A stretch of DNA of 64,000 nt from Rhynchopus euleeides. Its lineage: Eukaryota > Euglenozoa > Diplonemea > Diplonemida > Diplonemidae. Shown here piece by piece: positions 1 to 14,260 of the stretch. Numbering within the stretch: the first letter of the stretch is position 1; each line of letters starts with the position of its first letter. The notes beneath the pieces were generated by a model. The model saw nothing but the letters and a program-made list of their open reading frames with translations. It was not told the DNA's origin and searched no databases. A program made the position numbers and the translations under genes. The stretch spans positions 2,024,501 to 2,088,500 of the forward strand of contig OY723295.1 in NCBI GenBank assembly GCA_963210315.1, given 5' to 3'.

Positions 1-1137
1 CATTCAGATCCTGGCAAAATCATGAGCTGCCTGCATTCAGATCTTGGCAAAATCATGAGCTCCCTGCATTCAGATCTTGGCAAAATCATGAGCTGCGTGC
101 ATTCAGATCTTGGCAAAACCATGAGCTGCCTGCATTCAGATCTTGGCAAAACCATGAGCTGCCTGTATTCAGATCTTGGCAAAACCATGAGCTGCGTGCA
201 TTCAGATCTTGGCAAAACCATGAGCTGCCTGCATTCAGATCTTGGCAAAACCATGAGCTGCCTGCATTCAGATCTTGGCAAAATCATGAGCTGCCTGCAT
301 TCAGATCTTGGCAAAATCATGAGCTGCCTGCATTCAGATCTTGGCAAAATCATGACCTGCGTGCATTCAGATCTTGGCAAAACCATGAGCTGCCTGCATT
401 CAGATCTTGGCAAAATCATGAGCTGCCTGCATTCAGATCTTGGCAAAATCATGAGCTCCCTGCATTCAGATCTTGGCAAAATCATGAGCTGCGTGCATTC
501 AGATCTTGGCAAAACCATGAGCTGCCTGCATTCAGATCTTGGCAAAACCATGAGCTGCCTGTATTCAGATCTTGGCAAAACCATGAGCTGCCTGCATTCA
601 GATCTTGTCAAAATCATGAGCTGCCTGCATTCAGATCTTGGCAAAATCATGACCTGCGTGCATTCAGATCTTGGCAAAACCATGAGCTGCCTGCATTCAG
701 ATCTTGGCAAAATCATGAGCTGCCTGCATTCAGATCTTGGCAAAATCATGAGCTCCCTGCATTCAGATCTTGGCAAAATCATGAGCTGCGTGCATTCAGA
801 TCTTGGCAAAACCATGAGCTGCCTGCATTCAGATCTTGGCAAAACCATGAGCTGCCTGCATTCAGATCTTGGCAAAATCATGAGCTGCCTGCATTCAGAT
901 CTTGGCAAAATCATGAGCTGCCTGCATTCAGATCTTGGCAAAATCATGAGCTGCCTGCATTCAGATCTTGGCAAAATCATGAGCTGCCTGCATTCAGATC
1001 CTGGCAAAATCATGAGCTGCCTGCATTCAGATCTTGGCAAAATCATGAGCTGCCTGCATTCAGATCTTGGCAAAATCATGAGCTGCCTGCATTCAGATCC
1101 TGGCAAAATCATGAGCTGCCTGCATTCAGATCTTCGC

Positions 1138-3150
1138 AAAATCATGAGCTGCCTGCATTCAGATCTTGGCAAAACCATGAGCTGCCTGCATTCAGATCTT
1201 GGCAAAATCATGAGCTGCGTGCATTCAGATCTTGGCAAAACCATGAGCTGCCTGCATTCAGATCTTGGCAAAACCATGAGCTGCCTGTATTCAGATCTTG
1301 GCAAAACCATGAGCTGCCTGCATTCAGATCTTGGCAAAATCATGAGCTGCCTGCATTCAGATCTTGGCAAAGTCATGAGCTGCGTGCCTTCAGATCTTGG
1401 CAAAACCATGAGCTGCCTGCATTCAGATCTTGGCAAAACCATGAGCTGCCTGCATTCAGATCTTGACAAAATCATGAGCTGCCTGCATTCAGATCTTGGC
1501 AAAATCATGAGCTGCCTGCATTCAGATCTTGGCAAAGTCATGAGCTGCGTGCATTCAGATCTTGTCAAAACCATGAGCTGCCTGCATTCAGATCTTGGCA
1601 AAATCATGAGCTGCCTGTATTCAGATCTTGGCAAAACCATGAGCTGCCTGCATTCAGATCTTGGCAAAACCATGAGCTGCCTGCATTCAGATCTTGGCAA
1701 AACCATGAGCTGCCTGTATTCAGATCTTGGCAAAACCATGAGCTGCCTGTATTCAGATCTTGGCAAAACCATGAGCTGCCTGTATTCAGATCTTGGCAAA
1801 ACCATGAGCTGCCTGCATTCAGATCTTGGCAAAACCATGAGCTGCCTGCATTCAGATCTTGGCAAAACCATGAGCTGCCTGCATTCAGATCTTGGCAAAA
1901 CCATGAGCTGCCTGCATTCAGATCTTGGCAAAATCATGACCTGCGTGCATTCAGATCTTGGCAAAACCATGAGCTGCCTGCATTCAGATCTTGGCAAAAT
2001 CATGAGCTGCCTGCATTCAGATCTTGGCAAAATCATGAGCTCCCTGCATTCAGATCTTGGCAAAATCATGAGCTGCGTGCATTCAGATCTTGGCAAAACC
2101 ATGAGCTGCCTGCATTCAGATCTTGGCAAAACCATGAGCTGCCTGTATTCAGATCTTGGCAAAACCATGAGCTGCCTGTATTCAGATCTTGGCAAAACCA
2201 TGAGCTGCCTGTATTCAGATCTTGTCAAAATCATGAGCTGCCTGCATTCAGATCTTGGCAAAATCATGACCTGCGTGCATTCAGATCTTGGCAAAACCAT
2301 GAGCTGCCTGCATTCAGATCTTGGCAAAATCATGAGCTGCCTGCATTCAGATCTTGGCAAAATCATGAGCTGCCTGCATTCAGATCTTGGCAAAATCATG
2401 ACCTGCGTGCATTCAGATCTTGGCAAAACCATGAGCTGCCTGCATTCAGATCTTGGCAAAATCATGAGCTGCCTGCATTCAGATCTTGGCAAAATCATGA
2501 GCTCCCTGCATTCAGATCTTGGCAAAATCATGAGCTGCGTGCATTCAGATCTTGGCAAAACCATGAGCTGCCTGCATTCAGATCTTGGCAAAACCATGAG
2601 CTGCCTGTATTCAGATCTTGGCAAAACCATGAGCTGCCTGCATTCAGATCTTGTCAAAATCATGAGCTGCCTGCATTCAGATCTTGGCAAAATCATGACC
2701 TGCGTGCATTCAGATCTTGGCAAAACCATGAGCTGCCTGCATTCAGATCTTGGCAAAATCATGAGCTGCCTGCATTCAGATCTTGGCAAAATCATGAGCT
2801 CCCTGCATTCAGATCTTGGCAAAATCATGAGCTGCGTGCATTCAGATCTTGGCAAAACCATGAGCTGCCTGCATTCAGATCTTGGCAAAACCATGAGCTG
2901 CCTGCATTCAGATCTTGGCAAAATCATGAGCTGCCTGCATTCAGATCTTGGCAAAATCATGAGCTGCCTGCATTCAGATCTTGGCAAAATCATGAGCTGC
3001 CTGCATTCAGATCCTGGCAAAATCATGAGCTGCCTGCATTCAGATCTTGGCAAAATCATGAGCTGCCTGCATTCAGATCTTGGCAAAATCATGAGCTGCC
3101 TGCATTCAGATCCTGGCAAAATCATGAGCTGCCTGCATTCAGATCTTCGC
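1138..3150 (+). repeat. Higher-order repeat copy 1 (61 units)
   Basis: Boundaries are set arbitrarily at the rare TCTTCGC variant (ends 1137 and 3150). A second rare marker, CCTTCAG in place of CATTCAG, recurs at 1387 and 3400 with the same 2013-bp spacing. Relative to the next two copies it lacks eight units (264 bp) in the run rich in TAT-type units. Confidence 0.9.
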
Positions 3151-5427
3151 AAAATCATGAGCTGCCTGCATTCAGATCTTGGCAAAACCATGAGCTGCCT
3201 GCATTCAGATCTTGGCAAAATCATGAGCTGCGTGCATTCAGATCTTGGCAAAACCATGAGCTGCCTGCATTCAGATCTTGGCAAAACCATGAGCTGCCTG
3301 TATTCAGATCTTGGCAAAACCATGAGCTGCCTGCATTCAGATCTTGGCAAAATCATGAGCTGCCTGCATTCAGATCTTGGCAAAGTCATGAGCTGCGTGC
3401 CTTCAGATCTTGGCAAAACCATGAGCTGCCTGCATTCAGATCTTGGCAAAACCATGAGCTGCCTGCATTCAGATCTTGACAAAATCATGAGCTGCCTGCA
3501 TTCAGATCTTGGCAAAATCATGAGCTGCCTGCATTCAGATCTTGGCAAAGTCATGAGCTGCGTGCATTCAGATCTTGTCAAAACCATGAGCTGCCTGCAT
3601 TCAGATCTTGGCAAAATCATGAGCTGCCTGTATTCAGATCTTGGCAAAACCATGAGCTGCCTGCATTCAGATCTTGGCAAAACCATGAGCTGCCTGCATT
3701 CAGATCTTGGCAAAACCATGAGCTGCCTGTATTCAGATCTTGGCAAAACCATGAGCTGCCTGTATTCAGATCTTGGCAAAACCATGAGCTGCCTGTATTC
3801 AGATCTTGGCAAAACCATGAGCTGCCTGCATTCAGATCTTGGCAAAACCATGAGCTGCCTGCATTCAGATCTTGGCAAAACCATGAGCTGCCTGCATTCA
3901 GATCTTGGCAAAACCATGAGCTGCCTGTATTCAGATCTTGGCAAAACCATGAGCTGCCTGTATTCAGATCTTGGCAAAACCATGAGCTGCCTGCATTCAG
4001 ATCTTGTCAAAATCATGAGCTGCCTGCATTCAGATCTTGGCAAAATCATGACCTGCGTGCATTCAGATCTTGGCAAAACCATGAGCTGCCTGCATTCAGA
4101 TCTTGGCAAAATCATGAGCTGCCTGCATTCAGATCTTGGCAAAATCATGAGCTGCCTGCATTCAGATCTTGGCAAAATCATGACCTGCGTGCATTCAGAT
4201 CTTGGCAAAACCATGAGCTGCCTGCATTCAGATCTTGGCAAAATCATGAGCTGCCTGCATTCAGATCTTGGCAAAATCATGAGCTCCCTGCATTCAGATC
4301 TTGGCAAAATCATGAGCTGCGTGCATTCAGATCTTGGCAAAACCATGAGCTGCCTGCATTCAGATCTTGGCAAAACCATGAGCTGCCTGTATTCAGATCT
4401 TGGCAAAACCATGAGCTGCCTGTATTCAGATCTTGGCAAAACCATGAGCTGCCTGTATTCAGATCTTGTCAAAATCATGAGCTGCCTGCATTCAGATCTT
4501 GGCAAAATCATGACCTGCGTGCATTCAGATCTTGGCAAAACCATGAGCTGCCTGCATTCAGATCTTGGCAAAATCATGAGCTGCCTGCATTCAGATCTTG
4601 GCAAAATCATGAGCTGCCTGCATTCAGATCTTGGCAAAATCATGACCTGCGTGCATTCAGATCTTGGCAAAACCATGAGCTGCCTGCATTCAGATCTTGG
4701 CAAAATCATGAGCTGCCTGCATTCAGATCTTGGCAAAATCATGAGCTCCCTGCATTCAGATCTTGGCAAAATCATGAGCTGCGTGCATTCAGATCTTGGC
4801 AAAACCATGAGCTGCCTGCATTCAGATCTTGGCAAAACCATGAGCTGCCTGTATTCAGATCTTGGCAAAACCATGAGCTGCCTGCATTCAGATCTTGTCA
4901 AAATCATGAGCTGCCTGCATTCAGATCTTGGCAAAATCATGACCTGCGTGCATTCAGATCTTGGCAAAACCATGAGCTGCCTGCATTCAGATCTTGGCAA
5001 AATCATGAGCTGCCTGCATTCAGATCTTGGCAAAATCATGAGCTCCCTGCATTCAGATCTTGGCAAAATCATGAGCTGCGTGCATTCAGATCTTGGCAAA
5101 ACCATGAGCTGCCTGCATTCAGATCTTGGCAAAACCATGAGCTGCCTGCATTCAGATCTTGGCAAAATCATGAGCTGCCTGCATTCAGATCTTGGCAAAA
5201 TCATGAGCTGCCTGCATTCAGATCTTGGCAAAATCATGAGCTGCCTGCATTCAGATCTTGGCAAAATCATGAGCTGCCTGCATTCAGATCCTGGCAAAAT
5301 CATGAGCTGCCTGCATTCAGATCTTGGCAAAATCATGAGCTGCCTGCATTCAGATCTTGGCAAAATCATGAGCTGCCTGCATTCAGATCCTGGCAAAATC
5401 ATGAGCTGCCTGCATTCAGATCTTCGC
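3151..5427 (+). repeat. Higher-order repeat copy 2 (69 units, 2277 bp)
   Basis: Bounded by the TCTTCGC variants ending at 3150 and 5427. The CCTTCAG marker at 3400 recurs at 5677, exactly 2277 bp on. The order of unit types, including GACCTGCGTG units, GAGCTCCCTG units and TTGTC units, matches copy 3 closely. Confidence 0.92.
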
Positions 5428-7704
5428 AAAATCATGAGCTGCCTGCATTCAGATCTTGGCAAAACCATGAGCTGCCTGCATTCAGATCTTGGCAAAATCA
5501 TGAGCTGCGTGCATTCAGATCTTGGCAAAACCATGAGCTGCCTGCATTCAGATCTTGGCAAAACCATGAGCTGCCTGTATTCAGATCTTGGCAAAACCAT
5601 GAGCTGCCTGCATTCAGATCTTGGCAAAATCATGAGCTGCCTGCATTCAGATCTTGGCAAAGTCATGAGCTGCGTGCCTTCAGATCTTGGCAAAACCATG
5701 AGCTGCCTGCATTCAGATCTTGGCAAAACCATGAGCTGCCTGCATTCAGATCTTGACAAAATCATGAGCTGCCTGCATTCAGATCTTGGCAAAATCATGA
5801 GCTGCCTGCATTCAGATCTTGGCAAAGTCATGAGCTGCGTGCATTCAGATCTTGTCAAAACCATGAGCTGCCTGCATTCAGATCTTGGCAAAATCATGAG
5901 CTGCCTGTATTCAGATCTTGGCAAAACCATGAGCTGCCTGCATTCAGATCTTGGCAAAACCATGAGCTGCCTGCATTCAGATCTTGGCAAAACCATGAGC
6001 TGCCTGTATTCAGATCTTGGCAAAACCATGAGCTGCCTGTATTCAGATCTTGGCAAAACCATGAGCTGCCTGTATTCAGATCTTGGCAAAACCATGAGCT
6101 GCCTGCATTCAGATCTTGGCAAAACCATGAGCTGCCTGCATTCAGATCTTGGCAAAACCATGAGCTGCCTGCATTCAGATCTTGGCAAAACCATGAGCTG
6201 CCTGTATTCAGATCTTGGCAAAACCATGAGCTGCCTGTATTCAGATCTTGGCAAAACCATGAGCTGCCTGCATTCAGATCTTGTCAAAATCATGAGCTGC
6301 CTGCATTCAGATCTTGGCAAAATCATGACCTGCGTGCATTCAGATCTTGGCAAAACCATGAGCTGCCTGCATTCAGATCTTGGCAAAATCATGAGCTGCC
6401 TGCATTCAGATCTTGGCAAAATCATGAGCTGCCTGCATTCAGATCTTGGCAAAATCATGACCTGCGTGCATTCAGATCTTGGCAAAACCATGAGCTGCCT
6501 GCATTCAGATCTTGGCAAAATCATGAGCTGCCTGCATTCAGATCTTGGCAAAATCATGAGCTCCCTGCATTCAGATCTTGGCAAAATCATGAGCTGCGTG
6601 CATTCAGATCTTGGCAAAACCATGAGCTGCCTGCATTCAGATCTTGGCAAAACCATGAGCTGCCTGTATTCAGATCTTGGCAAAACCATGAGCTGCCTGT
6701 ATTCAGATCTTGGCAAAACCATGAGCTGCCTGTATTCAGATCTTGTCAAAATCATGAGCTGCCTGCATTCAGATCTTGGCAAAATCATGACCTGCGTGCA
6801 TTCAGATCTTGGCAAAACCATGAGCTGCCTGCATTCAGATCTTGGCAAAATCATGAGCTGCCTGCATTCAGATCTTGGCAAAATCATGAGCTGCCTGCAT
6901 TCAGATCTTGGCAAAATCATGACCTGCGTGCATTCAGATCTTGGCAAAACCATGAGCTGCCTGCATTCAGATCTTGGCAAAATCATGAGCTGCCTGCATT
7001 CAGATCTTGGCAAAATCATGAGCTCCCTGCATTCAGATCTTGGCAAAATCATGAGCTGCGTGCATTCAGATCTTGGCAAAACCATGAGCTGCCTGCATTC
7101 AGATCTTGGCAAAACCATGAGCTGCCTGTATTCAGATCTTGGCAAAACCATGAGCTGCCTGCATTCAGATCTTGTCAAAATCATGAGCTGCCTGCATTCA
7201 GATCTTGGCAAAATCATGACCTGCGTGCATTCAGATCTTGGCAAAACCATGAGCTGCCTGCATTCAGATCTTGGCAAAATCATGAGCTGCCTGCATTCAG
7301 ATCTTGGCAAAATCATGAGCTCCCTGCATTCAGATCTTGGCAAAATCATGAGCTGCGTGCATTCAGATCTTGGCAAAACCATGAGCTGCCTGCATTCAGA
7401 TCTTGGCAAAACCATGAGCTGCCTGCATTCAGATCTTGGCAAAATCATGAGCTGCCTGCATTCAGATCTTGGCAAAATCATGAGCTGCCTGCATTCAGAT
7501 CTTGGCAAAATCATGAGCTGCCTGCATTCAGATCTTGGCAAAATCATGAGCTGCCTGCATTCAGATCCTGGCAAAATCATGAGCTGCCTGCATTCAGATC
7601 TTGGCAAAATCATGAGCTGCCTGCATTCAGATCTTGGCAAAATCATGAGCTGCCTGCATTCAGATCCTGGCAAAATCATGAGCTGCCTGCATTCAGATCT
7701 TCGC
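5428..7704 (+). repeat. Higher-order repeat copy 3 (69 units, 2277 bp)
   Basis: Bounded by TCTTCGC variants ending at 5427 and 7704. The CCTTCAG marker recurs from 5677 to 7954. Unit-type order appears the same as copy 2 along its length, which implies a recent duplication. Confidence 0.92.
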
Positions 7705-9750
7705 AAAATCATGAGCTGCCTGCATTCAGATCTTGGCAAAACCATGAGCTGCCTGCATTCAGATCTTGGCAAAATCATGAGCTGCGTGCATTCAGATCTT
7801 GGCAAAACCATGAGCTGCCTGCATTCAGATCTTGGCAAAACCATGAGCTGCCTGTATTCAGATCTTGGCAAAACCATGAGCTGCCTGCATTCAGATCTTG
7901 GCAAAATCATGAGCTGCCTGCATTCAGATCTTGGCAAAGTCATGAGCTGCGTGCCTTCAGATCTTGGCAAAACCATGAGCTGCCTGCATTCAGATCTTGG
8001 CAAAACCATGAGCTGCCTGCATTCAGATCTTGACAAAATCATGAGCTGCCTGCATTCAGATCTTGGCAAAATCATGAGCTGCCTGCATTCAGATCTTGGC
8101 AAAGTCATGAGCTGCGTGCATTCAGATCTTGTCAAAACCATGAGCTGCCTGCATTCAGATCTTGGCAAAATCATGAGCTGCGTGCATTCAGATCTTGGCA
8201 TAACCATGAGCTGCCTGCATTCAGATCTTGGCAAAACCATGAGCTGCCTGTATTCAGATCTTGGCAAAACCATGAGCTGCCTGCATTCAGATCTTGGCAA
8301 AACCATGAGCTGCCTGCATTCAGATCTTGGCAAAACCATGAGCTGCCTGTATTCAGATCTTGGCAAAACCATGAGCTGCCTGTATTCAGATCTTGGCAAA
8401 ACCATGAGCTGCCTGCATTCAGATCTTGTCAAAATCATGAGCTGCCTGCATTCAGATCTTGGCAAAATCATGACCTGCGTGCATTCAGATCTTGGCAAAA
8501 CCATGAGCTGCCTGCATTCAGATCTTGGCAAAATCATGAGCTGCCTGCATTCAGATCTTGGCAAAATCATGAGCTGCCTGCATTCAGATCTTGGCAAAAT
8601 CATGACCTGCGTGCATTCAGATCTTGGCAAAACCATGAGCTGCCTGCATTCAGATCTTGGCAAAATCATGAGCTGCCTGCATTCAGATCTTGGCAAAATC
8701 ATGAGCTCCCTGCATTCAGATCTTGGCAAAATCATGAGCTGCGTGCATTCAGATCTTGGCAAAACCATGAGCTGCCTGCATTCAGATCTTGGCAAAACCA
8801 TGAGCTGCCTGTATTCAGATCTTGGCAAAACCATGAGCTGCCTGCATTCAGATCTTGTCAAAATCATGAGCTGCCTGCATTCAGATCTTGGCAAAATCAT
8901 GACCTGCGTGCATTCAGATCTTGGCAAAACCATGAGCTGCCTGCATTCAGATCTTGGCAAAATCATGAGCTGCCTGCATTCAGATCTTGGCAAAATCATG
9001 AGCTCCCTGCATTCAGATCTTGGCAAAATCATGAGCTGCGTGCATTCAGATCTTGGCAAAACCATGAGCTGCCTGCATTCAGATCTTGGCAAAACCATGA
9101 GCTGCCTGCATTCAGATCTTGGCAAAATCATGAGCTGCCTGCATTCAGATCTTGGCAAAATCATGAGCTGCCTGCATTCAGATCTTGGCAAAATCATGAG
9201 CTGCCTGCATTCAGATCTTGGCAAAATCATGAGCTGCCTGCATTCAGATCTTGGCAAAATCATGAGCTGCCTGCATTCAGATCTTGGCAAAATCATGAGC
9301 TGCGTGCATTCAGATCTTGGCAAAACCATGAGCTGCCTGCATTCAGATCTTGGCAAAACCATGAGCTGCCTGCATTCAGATCTTGGCAAAACCATGAGCT
9401 GCCTGCATTCAGATCTTGGCAAAATCATGAGCTGCGTGCATTCAGATCTTGGCAAAACCATGAGCTGCCTGCATTCAGATCTTGGCAAAACCATGAGCTG
9501 CCTGCATTCAGATCTTGGCAAAATCATGAGCTGCCTGCATTCAGATCTTGGCAAAATCATGAGCTGCCTGCATTCAGATCTTGGCAAAATCATGAGCTGC
9601 CTGCATTCAGATCCTGGCAAAATCATGAGCTGCCTGCATTCAGATCTTGGCAAAATAATGAGCTGCCTGCATTCAGATCTTGGCAAAATCATGAGCTGCC
9701 TGCATTCAGATCCTGGCAAAATCATGAGCTGCCTGCATTCAGATCTTCGC
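7705..9750 (+). repeat. Higher-order repeat copy 4 (62 units)
   Basis: Bounded by TCTTCGC variants ending at 7704 and 9750. It is internally changed relative to copies 2 and 3: a GGCATAACC unit appears near 8200, and extra units around 9300-9500 replace part of the usual order. The CCTTCAG marker expected near 10000 is the ordinary CATTCAG form, so the shared pattern fades after this copy. Confidence 0.85.
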
Positions 9751-12700
9751 AAAATCATGAGCTGCCTGCATTCAGATCTTGGCAAAACCATGAGCTGCCT
9801 GCATTCAGATCTTGGCAAAATCATGAGCTGCGTGCATTCAGATCTTGGCAAAACCATGAGCTGCCTGCATTCAGATCTTGGCAAAACCATGAGCTGCCTG
9901 TATTCAGATCTTGGCAAAACCATGAGCTGCCTGCATTCAGATCTTGGCAAAATCATGAGCTGCCTGCATTCAGATCTTGGCAAAGTCATGAGCTGCGTGC
10001 ATTCAGATCTTGGCAAAACCATGAGCTGCCTGCATTCAGATCTTGGCAAAACCATGAGCTGCCTGCATTCAGATCTTGACAAAATCATGAGCTGCCTGCA
10101 TTCAGATCTTGGCAAAATCATGAGCTGCCTGCATTCAGATCTTGGCAAAGTCATGAGCTGCGTGCATTCAGATCTTGGCAAAACCATGAGCTGCCTGCAT
10201 TCAGATCTTGACAAAATCATGAGCTGCCTGCATTCAGATCTTGGCAAAATCATGAGCTGCCTGCATTCAGATCTTGGCAAAATCATGAGCTGCCTGCATT
10301 CAGATCTTGGCAAAGTCATGAGCTGCGTGCATTCAGATCTTGTCAAAACCATGAGCTGCCTGCATTCAGATCTTGGCAAAATCATGAGCTGCGTGCATTC
10401 AGATCTTGGCATAACCATGATCTGCCTGCATTCAGATCTTGGCAAAACCATGAGCTGCCTGTATTCAGATTTTGGCAAAACCATGAGCTGCCTGCATTCA
10501 GATCTTGACAAAATCATGAGCTGCCTGCATTCAGATCTTGGCAAAATAATGAGCTGCCTGCATTCAGATCTTGGCAAAGTCATGAGCTGCGTGCATTCAG
10601 ATCATGTCAAAACCATGAGCTGCCTGCATTCACATCTTGGCAAAATCATGAGCTGCGTGCATTCAGATCTTGGCATAACCATGAGCTGCCTGCATTCAGA
10701 TCTTGGCAAAACCATGAGCTGCCTGTATTCAGATCTTGGCAAAACCATGAGCTGCCTGCATTCAGATCTTGGCAAAACCATGAGCTGCCTGTATTCAGAT
10801 CTTGGCAATGTCATGAGCTGCGTGCATTCAGATCTTGGCAAAACCATGAGCTGCCTGCATTTAGATCTTGGCAAAATCATGAGCTGCCTGTATTCAGATC
10901 TTGGCAAAATCATGAGCTGCGTGCATTCAGATCTTGGCAAAATCATGAGCTGCGTGCATTCAGATCTTGGCAAAACCATGAGCTGCCTGCATTCAGATCT
11001 TGACAAAATCATGAGCTGCCTGCATTCAGATCTTGGCAAAATCATGAGCTGCCTGCATTCAGATCTTGGCAAAGTCATGAGCTGCGTGCATTCAGATCTT
11101 GTCAAAACCATGAGCTGCCTGCATTCAGATCTTGGCAAAACCATGAGCTGCCTGTATTCAGATCTTGGCAAAACCATGAGCTGCCTGCATTCAGATCTTG
11201 GCAAAACCATGAGCTGCCTGTATTCAGATCTTGGCAATGTCATGAGCTGCGTGCAATCAGATCTTGGCAAAACCATGAGCTGCCTGCATTTAGATCTTGG
11301 CAAAATCATGAGCTGCCTGTATTCAGATCTTGGCAAAATCATGAGCTGCGTGCATTCAGATTATGGCAAAATCATGAGCTGCCTGCATTCAGATCTTGGC
11401 AAAATCATGAGCTGCGTGCATTCAGATCTTGGCAAAACCATGAGCTGCCTGCATTTAGATCTTGGCAAAATCATGAGCTGCCTGTATTCAGAGCTTGGCA
11501 AAATCATGAGCTGCGTGCATTCAGATCTTGGCAAAATCATGAGCTGCCTGCATTCAGATCTTGGCAAAATCATGAGCTGCCTGCATTCAGATCTTGGCAA
11601 AATCATGAGCTGCGTGCATTCAGATCTTGGCAAAACCATGAGCTGCCTGCATTCAGATCTTGGCAAAATCATGAGCTGCCTGTATTCAGATCTTGGCAAA
11701 ATCATGAGCTGCCTGCATTCAGATCTTGGCAAAATCATGAGCTGCGTGCATTCAGATCTTGGCAAAACCATGAGCTGCCTGCATTCAGATCTTGGCAAAA
11801 TCATGAGCTGCCTGCATTCAGATCTTGGCAAAATCATGAGCTGCCTGCATTCAGATCTTGGCAAAACCATGAGCTGCCTGCATTCAGATCTTGGCAAAAT
11901 CATGAGCTGCCTGAATTCAGATCTTGGCAAAATCATGAGCTGCCTGCATTCAGATCTTGGCAAAATCATGAGCTGCCTGCATTCAGATCTTGGCAAAATC
12001 ATGAGCTGCGTGCATTCAGATCTTGGCAAAACCATGAGCTGCCTGCATTTAGATCTTGGCAAAATCATGAGCTGCCTGTATTCAGAGCTTGGCAAAATCA
12101 TGAGCTGCGTGCATTCAGATCTTGGCAAAATCATGAGCTGCCTGCATTCAGATCTTGGCAAAATCATGAGCTGCCTGTATTCAGATCTTGGCAAAATCAT
12201 GAGCTGCCTGCATTCAGATCTTGGCAAAATCATGAGCTGCGTGCATTCAGATCTTGGCAAAACCATGAGCTGCCTGCATTCAGATCTTGACAAAATCATG
12301 AGCTGCCTGCATTCAGATCTTGGCAAAACCATGAGCTGCCTGCATTCAGATCTTGACAAAATCATGAGCTGCCTGCATTCAGATCTTGGCAAAATCATGA
12401 GCTGCCTGCATTCAGATCTTGGCAAAGTCATGAGCTGCGTGCATTCAGATCTTGTCAAAACCATGAGCTGCCTGCATTCAGATCTTGGCAAAATCATGAG
12501 CTGCGTGCATTCAGATCTTGGCATAACCATGAGCTGCCTGCATTCAGATCTTGGCAAAACCATGAGCTGCCTGTATTCAGATCCTGGCAAAACCATGAGC
12601 TGCCTGCATTCAGATCTTGGCAAAATCATGAGCTGCCTGCATTCAGATCTTGGCAAAGTCATGAGCTGCGTGCATTCAGATCTTGGCAAAACCATGAGCT

Positions 12701-13377
12701 GCCTGCATTCAGATCTTGACAAAATCATGAGCTGCCTGCATTCAGATCTTGGCAAAGTCATGAGCTGCGTGCATTCAGATCTTGTCAAAACCATGAGCTG
12801 CCTGCATTCAGATCTTGGCAAAATCATGAGCTGCGTGCATTCAGATCTTGGCATAACCATGAGCTGCCTGCATTCAGATCTTGGCAAAACCATGAGCTGC
12901 CTGTATTCAGATCTTGGCAAAACCATGAGCTGCCTGCATTCAGATCTTGGCAAAACCATGAGCTGCCTGTATTCAGATCTTGGCAATGTCATGAGCTGCG
13001 TGCATTCAGATCTTGGCAAAACCATGAGCTGCCTGCATTTAGATCTTGGCAAAATTATGAGCTGCCTGTATTCAGATCTTGGCAAAATCATGAGCTGCGT
13101 GCATTCAGATCTTGGCAAAATCATGAGCTGCGTGCATTCAGATCTTGGCAAAACCATGAGCTGCCTGCATTCAGATCTTGGCAAAACCATGAGCTGCCTG
13201 TATTCAGATCTTGGCAATGTCATGAGCTGCGTGCATTCAGATCTTGGCAAAACCATGAGCTGCCTGCATTCAGATCTTGGCAAAATCATGAGCTGCCTGC
13301 ATTCAGATCTTGGCAAAATCATGAGCTGCCTGCATTCAGATCTTGGCAAAATCATGAGCTGCGTGCATTCAGATCTT

Positions 13378-14260
13378 GGCATAACCATGAGCTGCCTGCA
13401 TTCAGATCTTGGCAAAACCATGAGCTGCCTGTATTCAGATCTTGGCAAAACCATGAGCTGCCTGCATTCAGATCTTGGCAAAATCATGAGCTGCCTGCAT
13501 TCAGATCTTGGCAAAGTCATGAGCTGCGTGCATTCAGATCTTGGCAAAACCATGAGCTGCCTGCATTCAGATCTTGACAAAATCATGAGCTGCCTGCATT
13601 CAGATCTTGGCAAAATCATGAGCTGCCTGCATTCAGATCTTGGCAAAGTCATGAGCTGCGTGCATTCAGATCTTGTCAAAACCATGAGCTGCCTGCATTC
13701 AGATCTTGGCAAAATCATGAGCTGCGTGCATTCAGATCTTGGCATAACCATGAGCTGCCTGCATTCAGATCTTGGCACAACCATGAGCTGCCTGTATTCA
13801 GATCTTGGCAAAACCATGAGCTGCCTGCATTCAGATCTTGGCAAAACCATGAGCTGCCTGTATTCAGATCTTGGCAATGTCATGAGCTGCGTGCATTCAG
13901 ATCTTGGCAAAACCATGAGCTGCCTGCATTTAGATCTTGGCAAAATCATGAGCTGCCTGTATTCAGATCTTGGCAAAATCAGGAGCTGCGTGCATTCAGA
14001 TCTTGGCAAAACCATGAGCTGCCTGCATTTAGATCTTGGCAAAATCATGAGCTGCCTGTATTCAGATCTTGGCAAAATCATGAGCTGCCTGCATTCAGAT
14101 CTTGGCAAAATCATGAGCTGCGTGCATTCAGATCTTGGCAAAACCATGAGCTGCCTGCATTTAGATCTTGGCAAAATCATGAGCTGCCTGTATTCAGAGC
14201 TTGGCAGAATCATGAGCTGCGTGCATTCAGATCTTGGCAAAATCATGAGCTGCCTGCATT
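13378..14260 (+). repeat. Duplicated block, first copy (offset 1683 bp)
   Basis: Starts at a GGCATAACC unit and runs through the rare GGCAGAATC unit (GGCAGAA at 14203). The same order of about 27 units recurs 1683 bp (51 units) downstream. Private changes in this copy include GGCACAACC near 13776 and ATCAGGAGC in place of ATCATGAGC near 13981. The surrounding 10-16.5 kb zone is otherwise irregular; GGCAATGTC units at 10804, 11233, 12982, 13213, 13873, 14533 and 15556 mark further partial copies. Confidence 0.85.
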
